Positions 10,825 to 22,699 of a DNA stretch of 64,000 bases are shown piece by piece. This stretch comes from Chrysopilus asiliformis. Lineage: Eukaryota > Arthropoda > Insecta > Diptera > Rhagionidae. The stretch spans positions 12,101,001 to 12,165,000 of the forward strand of contig OZ035961.1 in NCBI GenBank assembly GCA_964034945.1. The letters run 5' to 3'. The notes beneath the pieces were generated by a model that ran no database searches, had not been told where the DNA came from, and saw only the letters and a program-made list of their open reading frames with translations. The stretch's first letter is position 1. Each line of letters opens with the position of its first letter. Position numbers and translations under genes: made by a program.

Positions 10825-11698
10825 TTGTAGGGGAAAAATATCGTAAAAATAACCACTTTGGCGGTTAACACAACGAAACAAAGTCAAAATCAAATCTAGA
10901 GTAAAGTTTGACGATTATCTTTATAACTTCAAAGGGTGGCACATAAAAATTTTATAACGCCTTTTGGCTATGGGAATATTTTGACTTTGAAAAATTAAAT
11001 GGAAATGAAATCAGCATCGTTCAATTATTTTTTTTTTCATTTGGAATTCAAATATTAATTTCTTTATTTTCTTCCTTTTACTGAGTCTGTGTTTGTATTT
11101 ATTCAGTAACATATATTGAGATTTTTCGCCAAAAAATTTGGTACTTTATTGATTTTTATGTTGACCTTAAACAAGTAATTTCATTTTATAAAAAAAATCT
11201 CACAGTCTTTGAAATTTTAATAAATACATATATAATTTCATGCAATAGCTTTTAATATTCAAGCATCTTGAACATTTAAATAAATAATTTTAAAATGTTT
11301 GATGGAAAAAGTCAAGGTAATATCGTGCATTAAAAAAAATTGTGAGATTAAAATTAAGCAAACGTTTTTACATTAACTGATTTTTCAATTTCAAACGAAA
11401 TAATAAATATACTTTTTTAGTCTTTTCACTGGTTTTACTGGTATTCGTTTCTAAATGCTGTTCAAAGACTGAATCCTTCATAATTTGAATCCTACTGTAT
11501 TTCAACATCAAACTTCCTGATCGAGTCACATACTAATATTTTCTAGTGGGTTTTCTGACTCGTGAAATCGCAAATATTTTTGTGATCTGAATTTCTAGTT
11601 TGAGAGCCAGCGACTTTCTTCAGACGTAGCAAAACAAAACCTTTTTTTTCTACCAGAAATTCTAGCATAATAAAAGCAGTGATCTAGAGCGTTAGATC
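10825..11698. other. very AT-rich non-coding stretch
   Basis: Long A/T runs and no frames worth calling. No repeats with defined ends were found. Confidence 0.4.
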
Positions 11699-12088
11699 AG
11701 GGGTTTCCAACATTTTTTTCTTTCGCGCCCGCTTTATTTAAAAATTCACAATTATAAAACAACCGGCGACCAGCTTTTCTGGCTAAAACGAAAAATATTC
11801 AGACGAAAATTGTGAAAATATTGCGCTTAAGGCAAAATCTTTAAAAAAATATCCTGCAGGCAAAAAAAAGTAATATTTTTGATGCAATTCTTGAACTGAA
11901 ATGCGCCGCAAGTGAAATATTTTTTAACTCAAAGTGAAGTGTAATTTTAATTTGGTCGAAAAAATTTTGAAGCTGATGCTTCTTCTTGAGAAAGAAAAAA
12001 TTGGCACTTCATTAGTTTTTTCCACTGTGACCTCACGAAAATCTTTGGCGACCTATGCGAGTTCGCGATCGAACGGTTGGGGAATAGT
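11699..12088 (+). mobile_element. probable hAT-derived fragment
   Basis: The left end CAGGGGTTTCCAAC followed by a T-run and CGCGCCCGC resembles the ends of hAT (Charlie-type) MITEs. Near 12075-12088 the sequence CGGTTGGGGAATAG is a diverged inverted match to that end. No clear 8-bp target duplication was found, so the right boundary and the family are tentative. Confidence 0.35.
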
Positions 12089-12129
12089 ATTTCTGTGAAG
12101 CAAGCTGAGTGGATTTAAGAAAAAACACC

Positions 12130-12217
12130 GTGCCACCACTAAAGTTGAACCTAAAATCTACACCTGGCGACCAGCTAAGTGCTTTACCCACTAAGCCACG
12201 TTGCAATTTTTTTCTCC
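12130..12217 (-). repeat. tRNA-like SINE head (A and B boxes)
   Basis: Read on the minus strand, TGGCTTAGTGGGTAAAGC matches a pol III A box and AGGTTCAACTTT, about 40 nt further on, resembles a B box. The cloverleaf is not intact, so this is a tRNA-derived SINE or tRNA pseudogene rather than a working tRNA. Confidence 0.4.
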
Positions 12218-12264
12218 CCTATCACACTTATATTTGCCATGTGAACATTTATGAGGTATTAGAG

Positions 12265-12532
12265 TGTGTTTACATTGGGATTCACTTTGAGGTGGTACGT
12301 CTTTCCTCATTTTTCTGCCGTGTGCACACGATTCGCTTTATGTGGATTCATAAGCCGGTTTCATCAACAAAACTAAACGACAGGTTTCAACGACCAGACT
12401 CAAAAACCGGTTTGCGACCGATAATTTTAAGTGAATCTAAACTTCGATCGCTCTTTTTGGTTTCCCTCCCCACTGCGTCCCTCACCCTGACGAATGACGT
12501 GCCGCCTCAAAGTGAGTCCCAATGTAAACACA
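12265..12532. mobile_element. 268-bp MITE with 37-bp terminal inverted repeats
   Basis: The left terminus (12265-12301, beginning TGTGTTTACATTGGGATTC) and the right terminus (12496-12532) are inverted copies with 3 mismatches. No target duplication could be fixed, so the superfamily is unknown. A plus-strand open frame crosses it but shows no coding signature. Confidence 0.7.
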
Positions 12533-14254
12533 ATCATACGATTCATAAAAAATCGAACCCGGAATAACAAGGTTTTGTTAGTCACTGGCTGTTTTATGTA
12601 GTAAAACCCTACAAATGTGGGAAATTCTCAATATGTGGGTATTGCACATTAAATATGCTTTAAACATGAAGCATGAATTCTCTTTAAAAAATTCCACGAT
12701 GTTTTTTCATGGATTCTGTAAAATTTGAGACATCATTGAACACACTTTAATAATTATATTTTGTTTAATATGATTGCCTATTCCCATACACTTTCTGCCA
12801 TATAAACATACTTTCCCAAATATGTGCGTCGCTTTACCTTACCTTTAAAAGAAAATGTGCTTTCCGAAATGGAAAATAAAAATAAAGGCAAAATTTTATT
12901 CACTTTTTATTCGGTAAACAATTTTTATCTCCGGGAGAATATCATGCATTAGGTAAGGGCCCTAGGCACATTCAGAACACCGAAGTAACAACACTAGAAA
13001 ATGAACTTGAAGTGAGTCAGTTGCCAGCATATGCTCTCAATAAAAAAAAGGGAAGAAGTCTAATGTAAACGTATCTTAAGTAACAAAAAAGGACGTTTGG
13101 AGCCATGGTGAAAACCTTAAGGAGCTCCAAACCGGCTGACTGGATGGAGATCGCCTAGAAACATTCCATTTATGAAATTTTATTATGGAGCCCATCCATA
13201 ATTCATCACATCTGAAAATGGGCCGTCGTACAATATACCTGAATCTGTATATACATCCTTGCTATACAAATGGGGCGAAATGTCTTTTGATATAACCCGC
13301 AGGACTTATACCAAAAAGCATTATGTTGCAAAGCCAGAGGAAAGCATTTCTGTCGATCCTGGCTGGGTGTCTGGAGCTGAAGGAGAAGAAAGCCTTCTGG
13401 CTCCTTTACTTTCCACATTCACGCTCCACGGATCCCATACCAAAATGTTTTAATTTCGTATCTCCAGAGACGGAGGAAATATATAAAATAAAGAAAACAA
13501 TGCGATCCCTCTTATTTTGTCATACATTATGATATCCTATAGGGCTGGGAAGCAAGCGTCTTATGACAATTAAATTTTTATTCAGAAAGCACTCGGTCGC
13601 ATTTATTCTTGTAGAATTTATTATTTTTTATTCTCGATTGAAGCATAAATCTTCTACAGAAAATGATGATCTGTGCTGCTGTATTAAATTTGTTAAATCA
13701 ATTTTGCATAATGCTATGATGAGGAAAATTATTGCAATGGATTTGTATTTTATTTGTCAAAAGATTACGAATGTAACTGCTTAAAGTTAAACTTTTTTTT
13801 CCGAGTCTTTAAGATATCTTCTGGGACAGCTTTCAAGTTTATCAAATATTTTGAAAAAGTGTTTTGTAAGGAAATATAATTTATCCCAAAAGACCGTTTT
13901 TTACATGTTTTTTTTTCGATGCCTTGAGAATTGATGTGTTTTAAAATTCCCACGAAAATGTTGAACATGACGAGGAACATGTAATCTCAATAAAAGTTTT
14001 TTCGAGATCTCTGTGACTTCACTAAGCAAGAACAATATTTTTATTACGGTGTTTTCTGAATAACTCGTCTCTTAATATTTAAACTTGTGTCATTTTATTT
14101 TGATTACACAAGGACGCGTCAACGCGTGCGTTAGCTTTGACATTTCAACGCTCCGCTAATGCTTTGATGCGTCTGAACTAAAATCTAATTACGCTTCATG
14201 AAAACTACACGCTTCGCTATCTTAGTCTCTAATAAAATGGAAACAAAAGGTTTA
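12533..14254. other. non-coding stretch
   Basis: AT-rich. Near 13206-13450 moderately long frames are open on both strands, but they contradict each other and have no motif. Nothing else was recognised. Confidence 0.3.
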
Positions 14255-14597
14255 TCATACTAATATATAAAAATGAGTTGGTGTCTGTCTGTCTGTCTGT
14301 TCCTCTTTCACGCAAAAACGGCTGAACCGATTGACTTGCAATTTGGCATAAGTGTCTGTGGTAGTTCTGGTTCCAACATAGGCATACGTAAAAGTAGCGC
14401 GAGGGGTGGGGGAGTAAGGGGTGGGGAAGTAAGGGGAGAGGGAGTATGGGGAGGGGGTAAAGTGATTTTGAAACTTAGTTTTTGCGCTATGTTACTCTTT
14501 CGTGGGGAAACTACTGAACCGATTGGCCTGAAATTTGGCATAGCCCCAACATAGACTCATTAAAAAGTAGCCCGAAAAGTGGGGGAGTAAGGGGAGG
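14255..14597 (+). mobile_element. Helitron-like element, copy 2, 3'-truncated
   Basis: It starts A|TCATACTAATATATAAAAATG and contains the same GTCT microsatellite, GAACCGATTG words and G-rich cluster as the copy at 6805-7197. The terminal hairpin and CTAG end are missing: similarity stops near GGGGAGG at 14597. It carries no coding capacity. Confidence 0.65.
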
Positions 14598-14671
14598 ATA
14601 AATTAAACGCGTATCATGTACATGAATTCATGATGGTGGATTCAAGATGTAAATACTAAAAGAGATACGGG

Positions 14672-14751
14672 GGATCATCAAAGTTTTCATTTCATTAAAA
14701 CATTTGTTAAAGAAGAAAAATATTTTAATGAAATGAAAACTTTGATGATCC
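14672..14751. repeat. perfect 29-bp hairpin
   Basis: Arms 14672-14700 and 14723-14751 are exactly complementary over 29 nt, separated by a 22-nt loop. The left arm begins GGATCATCAAAGTTTTC. The absence of mismatches suggests a recent origin or selection on the stem. Confidence 0.9.
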
Positions 14752-14950
14752 ACAGCAGTTTTATAATCACGAGAATGATCCCTCATACAGTTTTTTTTTA
14801 AATCCGTTTTTTTGAAAATTTCTCGAAAATTATGCGTTTTTGGGAAAAAATGAATATAAAAAGATTTAAGGGATATAAAATTTTCTACATTTTTTGCTTT
14901 AAAGTTTTTTTTGTGTCTCTTACGGTTCTCAAGATATTTGAAAAGAATCA

Positions 14951-15184
14951 GGGCACCAATCATGTATTCCGACGCGTCTCTGTCTTTCGACTTCGACGCA
15001 GCTTTTGACTCTTGACTTCGCCATATCTGCAGCTTGAAATTTCGCGAAATCGTCACTATGAATCGAAAGGTGATTCTGACTCTCATTCCAGGAAATTTGA
15101 AGCTGCTGATATGGCGAAGTCAAGAGTTAAAAGCTGCGTCGAAGTCGAAAGACAGAGACGCGTCGGAATACATAATTGGTGCCC
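14951..15184. repeat. large foldback with ~93-nt arms
   Basis: Arm 1 (14951-15043) begins GGGCACCAATCATGTATTCC and arm 2 (15092-15184) ends with its reverse complement. They differ at only a few positions around a 48-nt spacer. The arm sequence is GC-richer than its flanks and leaves frames open on both strands, which explains the apparent ORFs at 14628-15338. It would form a long double-stranded RNA if transcribed. Confidence 0.85.
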
Positions 15185-15341
15185 AGGTTTTTTGAAAATT
15201 TTAGGAAATAAAATTGTCTTAAAAGTTCTCGAGGTATTTGAGACAATATTATTTTTTACATATTTTTTCCCGAAACTAAATATTGCTGAGGAAAGTTTTG
15301 TGTTGATCGCAACTGATCTTTTGTTATATAATAGTTGAATA

Positions 15342-15405
15342 CCGACGTCACACTACCGCAGACCCATAAATTTTCCATAAATTTGTGACGTGATTAATGG
15401 ACAAT
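15342..15405 (-). mobile_element. dispersed GCTGTCCAT-type repeat, reverse copy
   Basis: The words TACCGACGTCACACTACCGC and GTGACGTGATTAATGGACAA are the reverse complement of the 4803-4893 repeat in the same order. It is truncated at both ends. Confidence 0.5.
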
Positions 15406-16310
15406 TAGATAACCCTTCGGCCGATTGAGCCGAAATCCCTGTTCGTATCTTCTAAAACGAAATTTTTTTACGAATCTTTTTTCGTTAACACGATCACTGC
15501 CAACTAAGAATGTACTCGTCTAGGCAGGGAATCCAACTACGAATATACTCAAAACAGGCGTTTGAGAAAAATTGGCATTGGTAAATAGCGTACACACAAC
15601 AAAATCGATTTGGCAGTGAATGTGTTAAATCCACTTCCTAAGAATACAGGAACCCAAATTTCAAATCGATCGGATAAATGGTTTTCTAAGTTTTTATAGA
15701 ACTTTACACTCATAAAAACCTCCCGGAATCGATTTGCTCATATCAAGTCTACACAAACAAACCATTTTTTTAATGCATAAATTTGTTTGTCTATACAAAA
15801 ATCCCTTCCGGACCCCAACATTCATTTTCTGTAATTGAAATCACTGTTGCAAAGAAAATCATCTACAATGTAAAAAGATAAAATCTTATCTGTAGCTGGG
15901 GAAGATTATCTAAAGCTGGACAGGAATCTGTGTTTAGTTTCTTTGAAATAAAAGCAATCCGTGACAAGAATTAATTTTCATCTTTAGTTCATCAACAGTT
16001 CAAATTCATTAGAGATTCACTTCGGTTGTTTGTCTATACTTGATATTAGTGCCCTAACATTCTCAGATTCTTCTGCCGACGACGTCTAAGAATCATCGAT
16101 GAATAGATAAATATCTCCGTAACTAATTCCCAGGAATGTTGTTACATCCTTTCCACCCGCACGAAGACATCATACCTTTGCCATTCACCATCATTCCTAC
16201 GTAGTTGTGTTGATATTTCAGGTGACATACAATATTTTAAGTATGATTTTTTTTTGTCTTCGTTCTCTGTGTGCGGAAGGGATGGACTTATAAAATTCAG
16301 GTTTGGGTAC
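15406..16310. other. non-coding flank of the retrotransposon
   Basis: AT-rich sequence with no coding or repeat signal. The last four bases (GTAC, 16307-16310) are the target-site duplication of the outer LTR element. Confidence 0.4.
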
Positions 16311-16409
16311 TGTAGCAGTCGCCGGAAAAATAAAAGTTCGTCTAAAATTCACAGTCTTCACATTATTTTATAGCAATGACCTGAATTCACACAGATTCCA
16401 ATGTTGACA

Positions 16410-17254
16410 CCTGAAATAACATCAAACACAAGTTAGAAATCAAGTATAAATGTTAATGTTTACTAAACACGTATGAAACATTCACAATTTCTGCCACCTT
16501 ATAATAATAAAAGCAAAATTTTAGACACTTACCATATTCTTGTCCATGAATAAATCTGATCCTGCGTCTGCGATAATAGGTTGTAATCCGATTCTATCCT
16601 GATAGTGTGCCTTACCTGTAAAAAAATAAAATAAAAAGGGGATTATTACAAAAAAAGAGAAAAATTTTGATAGTTAACACCAAAAGTCACTACGAATATC
16701 AAAAACAAAAACAAACAAGAGAATTCCTCTTGGACATACTTACCATGATATTAAATGGAAGTCCCAGCTGATCTTGCTGTTTTCGCTTCTAAATTGGTTG
16801 ATCTGGGGATGGATCTTGGATTGCTGCCGTTATCTGCAAATATTAAATAAACAAAAAATGTACATTTAATATCAAATGCAAATTTTGTTTACTTACCACA
16901 GAGATGACCATCGGTCATTTTTATTGGGTGGGTTTACACTGAGATTTAATCACTAACACCATAAAAATTTGTTGACGCTCATGACAAGTCTATGAATAGT
17001 AGGATTCACATATATTTTCCGGTTACTTGCCAAGTCAGTAATTTCATAAAATTTAAAGATAGTTTATTCTAATAAACTTGAATTTTAAAACAAAAATTCA
17101 GGAAAAATTTCTACTATCATGTAGTTTTGGTTTAATATATTTTGGAATAAAAACACTGAAGTTTTTATTCAAAAATAAAAATAGCTCTTACTACGAAACT
17201 AGCTAAAGATGGTTGACTTCCGATCTTTTGGCACTGTTCACTATTAACTTCCAT
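16410..17254 (-). other. candidate antisense spliced transcription unit inside the LTR
   Basis: On the strand opposite to gag-pol, exon-like blocks alternate with canonical introns. Block A is 16897-16918 (starts with an ATG), intron 16834-16896; block B is 16744-16833, intron 16616-16743; block C is 16533-16615, intron 16411-16532; block D starts at 16410. All three donors are GGTAAGT. The acceptors follow T-rich tracts and end TTTGCAG, TTTACAG and TTTCAG. Further upstream, 17192-17254 is a 21-codon ATG-initiated block ending at a GTAAGA donor. Spliced frames are short: 34 residues from the ATG in A, or about 40 from the ATG that ends B running through C and D. The product may therefore be a small peptide or a non-coding RNA. 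The introns would survive retrotransposition because the genomic RNA is the opposite strand. Equivalent blocks in the 3' LTR are at 33784-33805, 33631-33720 and 33420-33502. Confidence 0.5.
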
Positions 17255-17375
17255 TTTTTTTCTTTATCTTGGTTCCCTGTTTTATATCAAAAAGGTGGCA
17301 GAAGAACATATATATATATTTAAAAAGTGCTAAGTTTTTAAAAGAAAAATCTGGGGAAAGAGTAAGTTGGAATCC

Positions 17376-17900
17376 CTATAGTTTCGTGAATGTGTTTTTT
17401 TTTATTATTTTTACCCATTTCATAGCCAGCGAAAAGAGGTTAAAATAAACCACATTTTTTTTTGGATTTTTGCCACCTTGGATTTTCGTCACCTGAGGAA
17501 AATATTTTTTGTCCAACCTGAAAATTAAACTGCCCAAATTCTTGCCATGTGCAGAATGAAGTAGAGGATCTTTATGCAGCTTCTGAAGTAAATAGGAACA
17601 TCTTTTTCTTGAAGTCACTTGACGGAATATAAGAAAATTTCCTTTTGTTTCTGCAATCAACATCTTCATCGATAAGTCTGAGGCAGTAAAGGTGAAAAGT
17701 TTAAAGGTACACTTAGCGCCAAAATCTCGGGGAAAAATCAAGCCAAGTAAGACCTTTCTAAATTTTATTTCGGGGAAAATAAAAACGTAAAAATATTTAA
17801 CTCCATTAGCCAAATTGCGCAAAACCACATGGCTACATAACCTCTTCAAAAGGGCGACATAAAGTGCACGCGTTCTTCCCCAGAAATCTTTTTTGTTCAA
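17376..17900 (-). other. 174-codon stop-free antisense frame in the 5' LTR
   Basis: The frame opens without an ATG; the first methionine is near residue 78. It reads as a basic, hydrophobic-rich sequence with no recognised domain. In the 3' LTR the counterpart (34307-34786) is frameshifted near its end by the one-T difference. It could be an exon of the antisense unit at 16410-17254, with a possible GTAAAA donor at 17414, or a chance open frame. Its length is unusual for DNA this AT-rich. Confidence 0.2.
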
Positions 17901-18733
17901 ATTAATTAATTATCATCTATACTTAAATTAAAATAAAATCTAACAATATTTCTAACAATAATTCTTCGGACTGAACGAGATCCTATAATGAGAAGAGAGC
18001 TGAATAATTTTTTTTTGTTAATGAACATTACATAGATTATATATATTTTGCGTAATTAGTTTACATTAAAGTAATCGTCTAAATATATCTTATTGTAAAC
18101 TGTAGCCACTTTTCGACACAAAAAAAGATATTTTTTTAAAAAAAAACAGCGTATATAATTATTATGAACGCTGAAGGTTAAGTTTTGGGCCCAAACCTTT
18201 TATATATATTTCCACGTTTATTTTTAAACCCCGGTCGGTCAAACCCATGGTTTGAAGTTTTATACATCTATATTTATAGTGGTGTCAGAAATTATATAAA
18301 TTTATTTTATTTGTTTTATGTTCACATACAGGTTGATTAGTATTAAAATTAAGAAAAAGAATGTCATTAATGCAAAGTTTTTTTGTGTATATTTAAATTA
18401 TAAATTATAAATAAAATCAAATTAAAATGTTTTGCTAAATTTTGAATTTTGTGGTGGATGTGAGAATGAAGATCGACATGTACTATGCAGCTGGAGATAT
18501 GTAGAGAATTTCCCTATCCTAATTTTCCTAGTAAATTCTTTTTTTTTTTTTTTTGGCACGAAATAAATTTTGTTTTGTAGCAATATAGTGAGCGAATGGC
18601 AAGTTCCCCTCCCACAACCGACGAGCTTAGCCGCATGAAAATCGAGCGTGCCATAACCGCCTATCGCATACTAGAACTTGAATATAAAAAATTTTTTTTT
18701 TTAAACAGTGCAACAAACAGGCTACAATACAAA

Positions 18734-18751
18734 TGGCGCCCAACGTAGAAC
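18734..18751 (+). promoter_or_regulatory. primer-binding site of the outer element (tRNA-Lys type)
   Basis: TGGCGCCCAACGTAGAAC begins two bases after the 5' LTR. The TGGCGCC start matches the 3' end of insect tRNA-Lys as used by other LTR elements. The first 12 bases are identical to the inner element's site at 24075. Confidence 0.8.
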
Positions 18752-19468
18752 TGCTTCGGCTAAGTCCTGCACGGACAAAGCCAATAATACTGCTAGTTCC
18801 TTCACGGATAAAGCCTCAAGTTAATTTTTTTTATCAAAATTTGAGAATTTAACCCTTTAATTCCCTATTTTATTATTTTGACATGTTAATCGATTGCTTT
18901 CTGCATTATTTGGACTTTGAGTCCCGAAACATAAAGTTAATCAACAAGATGTTATCGCGTTTGCCAAAGTCTAAAGAGCAGAGAATCAGTAGCAAAAATA
19001 TTAAATTGTTTTATGTCAAGAACCTGAGTCTGTAATGGTTAAAATTATAATTCGAGTTACAATCGCCATGGTTCTTTGTCACTAATATCAATCAAAAATC
19101 ATTCCAGTATACTGGAAAGGAAAACCAGAGAACTTCTACACTTCTTGAGTCCCAAGTTTTAAAGCCATAGGCATGAAAACTTTTGTGTTTGCCATAGAAA
19201 GTAGTAGATTTCGTCTGTTATAATTTTGTTTAAGATTAATGCATTAGTAGATTCCTCTTTTATTTCTTCCGATATCCCCGTTTACATCATTCTCCAAGCA
19301 GCATAAAATAACAAGTTGCAGTAAAATAACTCAGCATACATTTTTGTCTTCTTATCACATCCACCAGCAAATTTTTATGAATACACAAGAAAACAAATAA
19401 CAAATATTCGAATATTAGATTCAAATCTTAAGAAAAAAAAATTATTAAATAAAAATTTACACATTATT
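18752..19468 (+). other. leader between primer site and gag
   Basis: About 720 nt of AT-rich leader with no ORF. A packaging signal is expected here in this class of element but cannot be recognised. The stretch before the gag ATG is almost entirely A/T. Confidence 0.5.
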
Positions 19469-20975
19469 ATGAGCAGCGAATTTTCTCAAGGAAAGGAAAA
19501 AACCCAAAATAAAATTCAAAGTAGTAGTTCTTACACTTACGAACGACCTGTGACGCGTTCCACAAATAAAGGATCAACCTCTAAATATTCGTCAAGAATG
19601 TTTAAGACCCCTCCAAATAATAACAATACAGTAAGCTCTGAACAGAGCCGAGAACCCAATTCTTGTCAACAGCCAGCTTCTAATGAAGCAAATTCTGATC
19701 CGGTGTCACCTAGAGCAGCATCCTTAGCCTATCAAAATCAAGGTTCCGAATCAAATGCTAATCTATATGTAAACCCTAATCAAACTACAGCTATGAGCAC
19801 TAGTCCGAATGAAAATACTTCTGCAAATTTAGCGGATAATTCAAATTTCCTAGATTCTGCAAATTCTCGTGATTCATTATTAGCTGCATTAGGCTATCAG
19901 CAAGCTTCTATGCTTAAGACTTTTGGCGAAAGCTTGCAATCACAAATTCAGAGCTGTGTTGATAGAACTTTGGCAAATTTTCTTTCAAATAGTAACTTAT
20001 GTGAACCATCTATAAGCAGAAATGTCGATAATTCTCAAACGGTTGATCCCAGTGTAAGCCCAAGGGTGGTACAAAATGGCAGCGACATTCCAGAACAACC
20101 ATCAAATAATCAAGTGCACGATTTGGTACTTAATAATAATTCTCCAAATAATGTACGCTCTAATTCTGTATCTAATAATAATGTAGGGACTGGATCATTA
20201 GATATTCATCCACAATCTTCAATTCGTTCTGTTCACGATATTTTAATAATGCAGAAACAGTTACAGGATCAGCTTAAATCATTTCAATTTCCGTCAAATT
20301 TACAACAACCATTATTCCCAGAATATCCGCATCCAGTTAATTCACAATCACAACCTTCTTTTTCTCAACAACCATATGAAAGACAACCGTATTCTCAAAA
20401 TAATCCGAATGAAACAAGAATTAATCATTGTGGTCAAACTGATTCTTTCAAGACAAATTTAGTCAAGTGGGGTATTAGTTTCGATTCCAGTCCAAAATCT
20501 CTAACGATTGAAGATTTTATATTTCAAGTAGAGTTTCTACAAAGAAGCTATTCTACTCCATGGAATATAGTATTGAAAAACTTTCATTTATTACTGCAAG
20601 GATCTGCAAGAGAATGGTTTTGGCAGTATCGGAGAAGAAACGGTCAATCAGATTGGCTTACCTTGAAAGATGCTCTTTTACGTCAATTTAGGTCTTCAGA
20701 AGGTGATTTGGAGATTATAAGTAAAATAACGCAACGTAAACAGCTACCCAATGAAAGTTTTGATGAATATTTCCGAGAAATCATCAATCTTCGGAATAAA
20801 GTGAATAGGCCCATATCCGATATTTCACTTATTCCCATAATTAAGAGGAATTTAAAACCCTGGTTGACGCGATACGTATATCCCATGACTGTTTATTCGC
20901 TCGAACAACTTCGCGATGCGTGTAAAACAACCGAAAATTCATTTTCGACATATGATTCGAGCCGCAATAAAAATA
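19469..20975 (+). CDS. gag: gag, 5' portion, interrupted by the nested element
   Basis: This encodes the structural protein that forms the retrotransposon particle. The ATG at 19469 opens about 502 codons before the nested LTR supplies a Met codon and a TAG. Residues 1-310 are low-complexity and rich in Ser, Asn, Gln and Pro. Residues 320-500 resemble the Retrotrans_gag (capsid-like) domain: a conserved stretch around SAREWFWQYRRRNGQSDW, then FDEYFREIINLRNKV. The insertion falls after the second codon of an Asn-Lys-Asn run. Gag resumes in the same frame at 29333, so the uninterrupted protein would be about 607 residues. No other break was seen. The 4-bp duplication AATA (20972-20975) marks the split. 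Relatedness is judged from the overall pattern rather than a database match. Confidence 0.85.
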
Positions 20976-22699
20976 TGTAGCGAACCGTGATTTCGATGAG
21001 CAGCGTGTCAGAAAAAAAAGGTTGAAAATCCCTGCCTGAACACGCGCTTCGAAATTTCGACTTAAATAATAAAATTCTATAACTGCCCAGCAACAAGAAA
21101 AATTTTCCTCAACAAAGAAAAATCCTTGTTGGAATAACGGCTTAAACTTTATCAATGCTATTGACAAAATCTCGGACAAAAATTTTTTTTAGCATCACAA
21201 AATTCAATAAAAACTTTTCATTGAATTTCGGCTACACGTGTTTAAAATTCCATATTGATCTATTGTTGCTACTTGCTGCAAAAATTCAATAGACAATTCA
21301 TCTATTGAATCCTTGGTGCACGTGCATAACTGTCCGAATTCGATTATCGATCGCTGTTGCTGGACGATCGGCAGTTGCTGTTTTACTTTGATTACGTCCA
21401 GTTGGACATTTTATTTATTTTTTTTCTTTAAAATTTCGTCGGCCGGATTTAATTTTTTTTGGATAATTTAAAATTAGTATATTTTTTTTTGTTTTCGAAA
21501 GTGGAAAAAATCGAATTTTTTTTAACATTAAAAAGAAAAGCAAAAGTGAGGAAAAACACAGAAACAAATCGAAAGGAAAATATTAGATACACAAGAAAAA
21601 TGTTAATTTAAAACAATAGTTATTTAATTACTAATAAGAAAAAAAAAATGGTTAAAATAAAGTTTTTTTTTTGAAATATAATTGTGTAAAGTGAATTCAA
21701 TTAAAACAAAAATTTTCTACGAAAGACTACTAATTAATCCCAAAATATCACAAATTTATCACAGTTCTTTTTTTTTAAAATCTAAAAATGCTTAACATAA
21801 ATGAGCAAAACGACAAACAAAATAAATAACAGATTAAAAAAATATATATTAGTGATAAAATTTTTTTTTAATAAAAGTTGAATAAATAACAAGATCGACG
21901 AAAAATACATAAAACAGCAAAAACATTTTAAAATCCGGCAATATCCTTTCATTAAACACACACACATCAATCAGTTATCGTTTTAATTTTATTTATCATT
22001 TTCATCAGTCATTTACAAGAAACATTTTTTTTAAATCAATTTAACGACATTTAAATTCATTTCCATATACATTTTACATACATTTATACAAATTTCACTA
22101 AAAGAAAAAGAACGTGAAAAAAAAGTGAAATTAAATTAAACAAACACAATAAAAACCAAATATCACAAAAATTATCACAGTTCGAAAATTATCACAAAAT
22201 ATCACAGACAAAAAAAAACGCGATTAAAATTTAGTTGCTTAAAAAAAAAAGCATGAAATAAAACAGACTAAATAAATACATAAGAAAATAAGAAAAAAAT
22301 AAAAAAAGGTGAAGTTAAGTGAACTTTCTTTTTTTTGATTAAAACTATTAAATGAAAACCACGAAAACAATAGCTAAAATTTGATAAAAGTGAAACAAGG
22401 AAGACAAAACAATTTTTCCAATAAAATAACATTAAACATCAAAACGGGAAACAAGTTTAAAATCTGACAGTAAAATTTCATCATATACACACATTTCATC
22501 ACACACCCATCAACACACACCCACACACTCGTCAGCTTTCATCCAGTTCATCATTCAAACAGCATTTTAATTCATCCATCATCTTCATCATTCATTTACA
22601 ACATTCATCCGACATTTTCATCATTCATTTACAACATTCATCCGACATTTTAATTCAACATTTCATACATCCTTACGCACAAACACTATAATTCCGCCA

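Larger units (their letters stand above)
16311..18731 (+). repeat. 5' LTR of the outer element
   Basis: 2421 bp, TGTAGCAGTC to CAATACA, nearly identical to 33198-35617. It has a T9 run near 17455-17463 where the 3' LTR has T8. The minus strand shows exon/intron-like structure (16410-17254) and a 174-codon stop-free frame (17376-17900). Promoter and polyadenylation sites could not be fixed. Confidence 0.95.

Noticed and set aside
13206..13532. Open frames on both strands resembling short proteins
   Set aside because: The two strands compete over the same DNA, neither has splice signals or a recognisable domain, and the length is compatible with chance.
14628..15338. Frames of 152 and 108 codons on opposite strands
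   Set aside because: They are explained by the inverted repeats at 14672-14751 and 14951-15184, which give similar translations on both strands.
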